Assembly (NCBI RefSeq): GCF_018224015.1
Contig: NZ_JAGPOT010000048.1
Span: 1 to 52,492, forward strand
Direction of reading: 5' to 3'
Length of the DNA stretch: 52,492 bases
DNA from: Pseudarthrobacter albicanus
GTDB taxonomy: Bacteria; Actinomycetota; Actinomycetes; Actinomycetales; Micrococcaceae
In this document: positions 47,545 through 52,492 of the stretch, piece after piece
How the letters are laid out: the number at the start of each line of letters is the position of its first letter
How positions within the stretch are numbered: the first letter of the stretch is position 1
Made by a program: the position numbers and the translations under genes
Notes under the pieces: generated by a model
Told to the model about the DNA's origin: nothing
Database searches by the model: none
The model's input: only the letters and a program-made list of their open reading frames with translations

Positions 47545-48060
47545 ATGGCAGAAAATGTGTGGCTGATCCCGCTGGCGAAGCTCGATGACGACGCCCGGGC
47601 CGTCAAACTGGGGGAGATCGCGGAGCTTGAGGTTACCCCGGAGCAGCGGACGTTCGTCGGCGATCCGCTACGCATGATGCTGGTGGCCCTCGAAGAGGAA
47701 TCCCGCTACCCGTTCGTCGTGGACTCCAACGGCGCCGCGGTCGGGGTCCTCACGCTGCAGTCCGGCGCGGCCACCCTGTCCGGCTGGGCGGATGACGATT
47801 CGGTCTGGCTGCTCCGCGGCTTCCTGATCGACCACCGGCAGCAGGGCAAGGGCCTCGGCACCCTCGCCGCGGTGGCGGCCGTCCGGGCGGCCGCCCGGCT
47901 GACGGCGGCCCTGGGCGGGGGACAGGCCGGCGTCGTACTGTCCGTCAACGAGCTCAACCCGGCAGGGCAGGCAGCGTACCGCAAGGCCGGTTTTGAGGAC
48001 CGCGGGCAATACCTTGGCGGCGGCGCCGGCCCGCAGCGGACAATGTACCGGGCGTTCTGA
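47545..48060 (+). CDS. GNAT-family N-acetyltransferase
   Basis: A 171-residue acetyltransferase-like protein. The acetyl-CoA pyrophosphate loop RQQGKGLG (about residues 98-105) follows the strand VWLLRGFLIDH, and the C-terminal ELNPAGQAAYRKAGFEDRGQYL is typical of motif B. The acceptor is unknown. It stands alone between two VOC-type genes and appears to have its own leaderless promoter. Confidence 0.9.
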   Translation: MAENVWLIPLAKLDDDARAVKLGEIAELEVTPEQRTFVGDPLRMMLVALEEESRYPFVVDSNGAAVGVLTLQSGAATLSGWADDDSVWLLRGFLIDHRQQGKGLGTLAAVAAVRAAARLTAALGGGQAGVVLSVNELNPAGQAAYRKAGFEDRGQYLGGGAGPQRTMYRAF

Positions 48061-48134
48061 ACCGGCGCCGGGCCGCCGCTGCCACGGCCGCTTGTCCAGA
48101 GACAGTCAATGGCAGTCGAACAGAAGGTGGAGCA

Positions 48135-48493
48135 ATGACCGAACCCGTGTACTTTGTCGAACTCAACAGCCCGGATCACGAAGCGTCGGCGCAGTTTTCC
48201 GGGCAGTGTTCGGCTGGGACCCGGAGCCCTTCGCCGCGCCCGAGTACCTCGTGGCGCAGCACGGTGGGGCCGGCGGGGTTGACAGCGCAATCCTGCCCTC
48301 GCGGGACGGCCAGCCGCGGGCCGTCCCCATCATCCGGGTCGCCGACCTCGACGCGACCCTCGCCGACGTCGAGGCCAAAGGCGGACGGATCGTCGTCCCC
48401 GCCTTCGAGCTCGGCCAGCTGGGCAAAGCCTGCTACATTACCGACCCTGCCGGACTGCTCCTGGGACTGCATTATTACCACCCGGCGGAGTAG
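48135..48493 (+). pseudogene. VOC-family gene broken by a one-base frameshift
   Basis: The start after GGTGGAG is good: MTEPVYFVELNSPDHEASAQF matches the N-terminus of a VOC protein in one frame. After the TTTT run at 48195-48198 the matching sequence (AVFGWDPEPFAAPEYLVAQHG, ADLDATLADVEAKGGRIVVPAFELG, ITDPAGLLLGLHYYHPAE) continues in another frame. One more T would restore QFFRAVFGWDPE and a protein of about 119 residues. Either the gene is inactivated or a base was lost in sequencing. Confidence 0.85.
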
Positions 48494-48542
48494 CGCCGGT
48501 CCGGCCGGGCACAGCACGAAGACAACCAACGCGAAGACAGCA

Positions 48543-48589
48543 AAAAAGTCCGCAGGGCTGCCGTTCCCGGCAGTCCCTGCGGACTTTTT
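48543..48589. terminator. Bidirectional terminator downstream of glnA1
   Basis: AAAAAGTCCGCAGGG and CCCTGCGGACTTTTT pair over 15 bases, with an inner stem CTGCCG/CGGCAG and a TTCC loop. A and T runs on both sides allow use in both directions, for glnA1 and the VOC pseudogene. Confidence 0.93.
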
Positions 48590-48622
48590 GCGGACTAGGA
48601 AGTTCCCGGCCCGGCGATCTTG

Positions 48623-50047
48623 CTAGACGCCGTAGTAGAGCTCGAACTCGTACGGGTTCGGGCGCAGCGAGAGCGGACGGATCTCGTACTCGTACTTGTA
48701 CTCGATCCAGGTGTCGATCAGGTCCTGGGTGAAGACGCCGCCGGCCTGGAGGAACTCGTTGTCCTCGGCCAGGGCGTCCAGGGCCTCTTCAAGCGTGCCG
48801 GGAGCCTTGGGGATGTCTTTGGCTTCCTCGGCGGGCAGCTCGTAGAGGTCCTTGTCGATCGGAGCCGGCGGTTCGATCCGGTTCCGGATGCCGTCGATGC
48901 CGGCCATCAGCTGGGCAGCGAACGCCAGGTACGGGTTCGAGGACGGGTCCGGAGCGCGGAATTCGATGCGCTTGGCCTTCGGGTTGGAGCCCGTGATCGG
49001 GATACGGATACCGGCGGAGCGGTTGCCCTGCGAGTAAACCATGTTGACCGGAGCCTCGAAGCCCTTGACCAGGCGGCGGTAGGAGTTGACCGTCGGGTTG
49101 GTGAACGCCAGCACGGCCGAGGAGTGCTTCAGCAGGCCGCCGATGTACCAGCGGGCCATGTCGGACAGGCCGGCGTAGCCCTTCTCGTCGTAGAACAGCG
49201 GATCGCCGTTGGTCCACAGCGACTGGTGGCAGTGCATGCCCGAGCCGTTGTCGCCGAAGACCGGCTTCGGCATGAAGGTGACCGACTTGCCCCAGGCATC
49301 AGCGGTGTTCTTGATGATGTACTTGAACTTCTGCAGGTCGTCCGCGGCGGCGGTCAGCGTGGTGAACTTGTAGTTGATCTCGGCCTGGCCGGCGGAACCG
49401 ACCTCGTGGTGGCTGCGCTCGACCTCAAGGCCGGCTTCGTCCAGGGCGAGGCACATGGCGTCGCGGAGGTCGGCCTGCTTGTCGGTCGGGGAGACCGGGA
49501 AGTAGCCGCCCTTGATCGGGGTCTTGTAGCCGAGGTTTCCGCCTTCTTCAGCGCGGCCGGTGTTCCAGTGGGCTTCCTCGGAGTCGATCTTGTAGAAGCT
49601 GCCCTGCGGGGAGGACTCGTACTGGACGTTGTCGAAGACGAAGAATTCCGCCTCCGGCGCAAAGAACGCGGTGTCCGCGATGCCGGTGGAGGCCAGGTAG
49701 GCTTCCGCCTTCTCGGCCACGCCGCGGGGATCGCGGTGATACGGGTCACCGGTGCGGGGGTTCACGATCGAGAAGTTCAGCGCAAGGGTCTTTTCCATGC
49801 GGAACGTGTCGAGGAACGCCGTCGTCACGTCCGGGATGAGCTGCATGTCCGACTCGGCGATGCCCTGGAAACCGCGGATCGAAGATCCGTCGAACAGCTG
49901 GCCGTTGACGAAGAAGTCGGCGTCGACGCTCTTGGCGGGCACGTTGAAGTGCTGCTGAACGCCAGGAAGGTCGGTGAAGCGGATATCGACGAATTTCACT
50001 TCTTCGTCTTTGATGAACTTGAGGACTTCGTCCGCATTCTTGAACAT
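48623..50047 (-). CDS. glnA: Glutamine synthetase type I, GlnA1 (adenylylation-regulated)
   Basis: The main glutamine synthetase, 474 residues, I-beta type. Motifs include [35 protein letters not shown], the metal-binding [45 protein letters not shown] and [20 protein letters not shown]402 in [10 protein letters not shown] is the adenylylation site used by GlnE. TTAGGAG precedes the ATG. A four-part GlnR-type operator lies about 130-170 bases upstream. Its neighbours (RDD protein, DUF4191, lipA) match the M. tuberculosis glnA1 locus. Confidence 0.98.
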   Translation of the reverse strand: MFKNADEVLKFIKDEEVKFVDIRFTDLPGVQQHFNVPAKSVDADFFVNGQLFDGSSIRGFQGIAESDMQLIPDVTTAFLDTFRMEKTLALNFSIVNPRTGDPYHRDPRGVAEKAEAYLASTGIADTAFFAPEAEFFVFDNVQYESSPQGSFYKIDSEEAHWNTGRAEEGGNLGYKTPIKGGYFPVSPTDKQADLRDAMCLALDEAGLEVERSHHEVGSAGQAEINYKFTTLTAAADDLQKFKYIIKNTADAWGKSVTFMPKPVFGDNGSGMHCHQSLWTNGDPLFYDEKGYAGLSDMARWYIGGLLKHSSAVLAFTNPTVNSYRRLVKGFEAPVNMVYSQGNRSAGIRIPITGSNPKAKRIEFRAPDPSSNPYLAFAAQLMAGIDGIRNRIEPPAPIDKDLYELPAEEAKDIPKAPGTLEEALDALAEDNEFLQAGGVFTQDLIDTWIEYKYEYEIRPLSLRPNPYEFELYYGV

Positions 50048-50166
50048 CTATGCTCCTAACGCATATGAAATATCTGGCCCTCAGGCCAAGTGGTCCAGCG
50101 CAGACCAACAGCGGGGAAACACGAATGTTTGCCCCGTTTCCTGGCCGCTAGCAACTGCTACCACCT

Positions 50167-50187
50167 TAGGGAAATGGGATTTCCCTA
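50167..50187. repeat. Perfect inverted repeat in the glnA1 upstream region
   Basis: TAGGGAAAT and ATTTCCCTA are 9-base arms around GGG. The right arm overlaps the last GlnR half-site. Confidence 0.7.
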
Positions 50188-50216
50188 CCGTGTCCGCTTT
50201 GTTTCCGGCATGTTAC
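50179..50216 (-). promoter_or_regulatory. Four-part GlnR operator before glnA1
   Basis: On the minus strand the half-sites are GTAAC-N6-GAAAC-N6-GACAC-N6-GAAAT, each starting exactly 11 bases after the last. The first pair is an exact match to the actinobacterial GlnR consensus GTNAC-N6-GAAAC, and the second pair differs at the final base. Nitrogen control of glnA1 by GlnR is inferred from this. Confidence 0.75.
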
Positions 50217-50332
50217 AGAATGCCCGGACACCTACGACGGTAGCCGGTGTCCACCCAGTGGCCTATCCGGTTCCACAGTGTGGCCGGGGGAAGTCCACAA
50301 TGTGACCGGCCAACGGCCATGATCTTTGCCGA

Positions 50333-50338
50333 TAGTCT
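50333..50338 (+). promoter_or_regulatory. -10 box TAGTCT of a leaderless transcript
   Basis: TAGTCT is followed by exactly six bases and the GTG of the RDD gene. No ribosome binding site is visible. Confidence 0.4.
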
Positions 50339-50344
50339 TGGAAC

Positions 50345-50782
50345 GTGGTTGATCGCAAAGACATAGGCTCCTGGCTCAGCGGGCCGGACACTTCCGGCAT
50401 TTCGAAGTATCCGGGGGAGCGCCTGGGGCTGCCCGAATCCGGGCCGGGCTCCATCGCCCGTGCCGGGCGGCGGATCCTGGCCCTCTGCATCGACTGGGGG
50501 ATTGCGCTGCTGATCAGCAACTTCGCCTTCGCCGGCGACCCCTGGGCAACGCTGGCCGTGTTCGCCGCCGAGCAGGCCCTGCTGATCGGCACCCTGGGCT
50601 ACAGCATCGGCCACCGTGTCCTGGGCATCCACGTGACCAGGCCGGGCGGCGGCCCGGCGGGCCCGCTTGCGGCGCTGGTGCGCACCCTGCTGCTGTGCCT
50701 CGTGATCCCGGCCGTCATCTTCGACCCGGACCACCGCGGCCTGCACGACAAGGCATTGAACACGGTGCTTGTCCGGAGGTAG
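50345..50782 (+). CDS. RDD-family membrane protein
   Basis: A 145-residue protein with a hydrophilic N-terminus of about 36 residues and then the RDD domain: ARAGRRILALCIDWGIALLI (the Arg and Asp of the family name), a second segment at about 64-84, GHRVLGIHVTRPGG, and a third segment at about 108-125 ending FDPDHRGLHDKALNTVLVRR. Function unknown. RDD protein, glnA1 and DUF4191 are neighbours across actinobacteria (Rv2219A, Rv2220, Rv2219 in M. tuberculosis). Confidence 0.93.
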   Translation: MVDRKDIGSWLSGPDTSGISKYPGERLGLPESGPGSIARAGRRILALCIDWGIALLISNFAFAGDPWATLAVFAAEQALLIGTLGYSIGHRVLGIHVTRPGGGPAGPLAALVRTLLLCLVIPAVIFDPDHRGLHDKALNTVLVRR

Positions 50783-50838
50783 CCCCCGACGGCGGCAGGT
50801 CGCAGCCAGTCCTGCCCGGAAACCCGCAATTTGCCACG

Positions 50839-50872
50839 AATGGCCTCTATGCACCTCTGCGCAGCGGCCATT
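50839..50872. terminator. Possible hairpin between convergent RDD and DUF3817 genes
   Basis: AATGGCC and GGCCATT form a 7-base inverted repeat with a 20-base loop in the 148-base gap. It is the only terminator-like element there. Confidence 0.3.
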
Positions 50873-50930
50873 TGCGTCAAATGGGCGGGGACGCGGGGCC
50901 GTTTTGCGGTGTGCGGTCCTGCGGCGGCTG

Positions 50931-51305
50931 CTAAACCCCGGCGGTTTCCTCTGCGGGAGCCTCGGCGGGCTGGCCGGCCGGCTGCCCGGGCTTGATGCCC
51001 AGGTGCCCGTGCCGGCCGGCCCAGCGCTCGAACCACACCGTGGCAAACGGGAAGACGGCGGAGAGTCCGGCGAACAGCGCCACCTTCAACGGCCAGCGCT
51101 GCATGCGCCAGAGACTCAGGGCCGCGATGCCGTAGCAAAGGAAGAACGCCCCGTGGATGGGCCCGGCGATCTCCACCCCAAGCTCGGTGGTCCGCGTGAC
51201 CCATTTAAGGAACATGCCGGCCAGCAGCGCGGCCCAGCTGAAGCCCTCGGCGATGGCCAGCACCCGGAAGATGCGGATCATGGCAGGCGTGGAGGGCAGT
51301 TTCAT
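50931..51305 (-). CDS. DUF3817 integral membrane protein
   Basis: A 124-residue protein of the DUF3817 (YdzA-like) family. It has three membrane segments at about 12-32, 45-65 and 70-92, with FRVLAIAEGFSWAALLAGMFLKW and GPIHGAFFLCYGIAAL as family motifs. The C-terminal tail is hydrophilic and Pro/Ala-rich. CCCGGAGACACCC precedes the ATG. Function unknown. The compact size and three helices suggest a membrane accessory protein. Confidence 0.9.
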   Translation of the reverse strand: MKLPSTPAMIRIFRVLAIAEGFSWAALLAGMFLKWVTRTTELGVEIAGPIHGAFFLCYGIAALSLWRMQRWPLKVALFAGLSAVFPFATVWFERWAGRHGHLGIKPGQPAGQPAEAPAEETAGV

Positions 51306-51437
51306 GGGTGTCTCCGGGTTCTGTCCTCACGGACGTCGTCGGGCGGTCTGAGGGTGGCCTCAGGGCGGTGTATGTACGGGCGGTCTACGCCGGGCGCCCC
51401 GGGCGGGGCTGGCTGGCCAGCTAAAACGCGCAAAGAA

Positions 51438-51479
51438 AACGCCCCGGCTGCCGGCCTGAGGAGCCGATACCGGGGCGTT
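51438..51479 (-). terminator. Terminator of the DUF4191 gene
   Basis: AACGCCCCGG and CCGGGGCGTT pair over 10 bases with an inner CGGC/GCCG stem. On the minus strand the stem is followed by a T-rich run, so it serves the DUF4191 gene ending at 51509. Confidence 0.85.
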
Positions 51480-51508
51480 CTGCGCTCATGGCTGAAGCGA
51501 GGTCAGGC

Positions 51509-52270
51509 CTAGCGTCCGCGGCCCGCCTTGCGGTCCGGACGGGCCTTGTACGGATCGATGCCCTTGGGGATGGGCAGCCGCGATCCGAGCGAGGAAATAC
51601 GCTTCGAGACCGCGCTGACCTCGATCTTGGTCAGTTCGTTGTTCAGCTTGTTCATCGTCTTGGCCACCTGGCTGATGGGCACCTGGCCTTCGCCGCGGCC
51701 GCTTTCAATCACGTGGATGGTGACGTTGGGCAGGATGCGCGCGAGCCGCTTGCGCTCGGCATCGACCAGCGGCTTCACCCGGGAGCTGGGGCCTTCGCTG
51801 ACAAGCACGACGCCGGGACGTCCGATGGCGCGGAAGACGGCGTCCTGGGTGCGCGGGTTCACGGCGACGGGCTGGTCTTCGGTGATCCAGCCGCGCTTGA
51901 GGGTGCTAAGGGCTGCCCCCGAGGCGCCGGGCTGGTTTTCAATCTGTGCGAAGGCGGCGCGCTCCGCGCGGCGGGAAAGGATCAGGGTTGCCGCCAGGAG
52001 GCCCAGCGGGATGCCGATGATCAGGCCGGTGACCCAGTTGTCCAGCAGGAACCCCACCAGGAGGCTGGCGGCCACGACGCCGAGCAAAGCCAGCAGCATG
52101 AGCCACTGGACCATGGGATCGTGGCGGCGGGTCATCTGGAAGACCTCGCCGATCTGCTTCAGCCGGCTCGGCTTCTTGGCCTTTGCTTCCTTGGGCTTGC
52201 GGGAAAAAAGGCCGCGCTTCGGAGCATCGGAAGCCGGAGTGGAGCTGCTGGAATCAGGGGAATTCGCCAT
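51509..52270 (-). CDS. DUF4191 membrane protein (Rv2219 homologue)
   Basis: A 253-residue protein of the actinobacterial DUF4191 family. A basic N-terminal region (residues 15-60, GLFSRKPKEAKAKKPSRLKQIGEVFQMTRRHDP) leads to two close membrane helices at about 57-77 and 80-102, then a cytoplasmic domain beginning RRAERAAFAQIENQPGASGAAL with RRGW-like and GRPGVVLVSEGP motifs. A basic tail ends the protein. A TAGAAT box lies nine bases before the ATG, so the leader is at most a few bases. It follows lipA in the same direction but beyond a hairpin. Function unknown. Confidence 0.93.
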   Translation of the reverse strand: MANSPDSSSSTPASDAPKRGLFSRKPKEAKAKKPSRLKQIGEVFQMTRRHDPMVQWLMLLALLGVVAASLLVGFLLDNWVTGLIIGIPLGLLAATLILSRRAERAAFAQIENQPGASGAALSTLKRGWITEDQPVAVNPRTQDAVFRAIGRPGVVLVSEGPSSRVKPLVDAERKRLARILPNVTIHVIESGRGEGQVPISQVAKTMNKLNNELTKIEVSAVSKRISSLGSRLPIPKGIDPYKARPDRKAGRGR

Positions 52271-52279
52271 AGTGCCTTA

Positions 52280-52285
52280 ATTCTA
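52280..52285 (-). promoter_or_regulatory. -10 box TAGAAT of the DUF4191 gene
   Basis: On the minus strand TAGAAT is followed by nine bases and the ATG at 52270, implying a leader of about two or three bases. Confidence 0.45.
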
Positions 52286-52294
52286 CGCGATTGA

Positions 52295-52341
52295 TGACTC
52301 AGGGCCGGACGCCGGAATCCACCGGTGCCGGCCCTGAGTCA
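52295..52341 (-). terminator. Hairpin after lipA
   Basis: TGACTCAGGGCCGG and its perfect complement form a 14-base stem with a 19-base loop holding an inner GCCGG/CCGGT pairing. It lies 20 bases after the lipA stop. There is no T run. Confidence 0.7.
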
Positions 52342-52360
52342 CCATGGGTGACGACTGGAT

Positions 52361-52492
52361 TCAGGAGTGCGCCGCGAGCAGGGTGCTGGCTTCCTGGCGG
52401 GTGCTGCCGGAGCTTTCGATGTGGGCGAGGGCGGCCGGGATGTCCCGGCCCTTCTTGCGCATCGCGGTGGCCCAGAGCCGGCCGGCGCGGTA
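52361..52492 (-). CDS. lipA: C-terminal end of lipoyl synthase LipA (partial)
   Basis: Only the last 43 codons are in the window. They read YRAGRLWATAMRKKGRDIP and then an Ala-rich tail ending LLAAHS. YRAGRL is the conserved end of lipoyl synthase, which inserts sulfur into octanoyl chains using iron-sulfur clusters and SAM. The order lipA, DUF4191, RDD, glnA1 is the same as in M. tuberculosis (Rv2218 to Rv2220), which supports the call. The cysteine motifs lie outside the window. Confidence 0.75.
   Translation of the reverse strand, partial: YRAGRLWATAMRKKGRDIPAALAHIESSGSTRQEASTLLAAHS

Noticed and set aside
48620..50059. A 479-codon plus-strand frame opposite glnA1
   Set aside because: It exactly mirrors glnA1, whose minus-strand translation has all glutamine synthetase motifs.

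Overview
This is a gene-dense, GC-rich, core-chromosome segment of an actinobacterium, most probably Arthrobacter in the broad sense (Micrococcaceae). The gene order matches Mycobacterium tuberculosis block by block. The block comprises a PknL-type kinase, an Rv2175c homologue, a polyprenyl synthase, the division and cell-wall cluster mraZ to divIVA, lspA-rluD-dnaE, panB, glnA2-glnE, and glnA1-RDD-DUF4191-lipA. MurE carries DDPH where the diaminopimelate enzymes carry DNPR, which fits a lysine-type peptidoglycan. Assignments come from reading the translations; no database search was run.

Layout. 1-6.8 kb: partial Ser/Thr kinase, secreted triple-LysM transglycosylase, PknL-substrate-like DNA-binding protein, polyprenyl synthase with a lipoprotein, DNA polymerase IV, DUF3040 protein. 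7.2-27.5 kb: mraZ, rsmH, ftsL-like, ftsI, murE, murF, mraY, murD, ftsW, murG, murC, ftsQ, ftsZ, pgeF, YggS-family gene, sepF, YggT-family gene, divIVA. These genes make lipid II, build the septum and mark the poles, and many of them overlap by 4-8 bases. 27.6-33.3 kb: lspA, rluD-like, dnaE, and an internally shortened Rid-family gene. 33.4-39.1 kb: flavin reductase, membrane protein, hisD, nrdR, polyphosphate glucokinase, methionine aminopeptidase, small SPOR protein. 39-50 kb: panB and a nitrogen block (glnA2, glnE, amino-acid ABC transporter, glnA1), with two VOC genes (one frameshifted) and a GNAT gene. 50.3-52.5 kb: RDD protein, DUF3817 protein, DUF4191 protein, and the end of lipA.

I see no phage, insertion sequence, CRISPR array, tRNA or rRNA, and no candidate for a wholly new system. 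The interest lies in regulatory DNA. There are three exact 10-base-spaced MraZ boxes over the mraZ promoter. A five-copy 9-base GTNAY array of MtrA type lies before the LysM transglycosylase. A four-part GlnR site on an exact 11-base period lies before glnA1. Paired NrdR boxes lie 32 bases apart, and a perfect inverted repeat lies before ftsZ. Ten monocistronic or lead genes have a TANNNT box exactly 6-7 bases before the start codon, which implies leaderless mRNAs. Two decayed genes also stand out: a Rid protein lacking about 25-30 internal residues and a VOC gene with a one-base frameshift in a T run.
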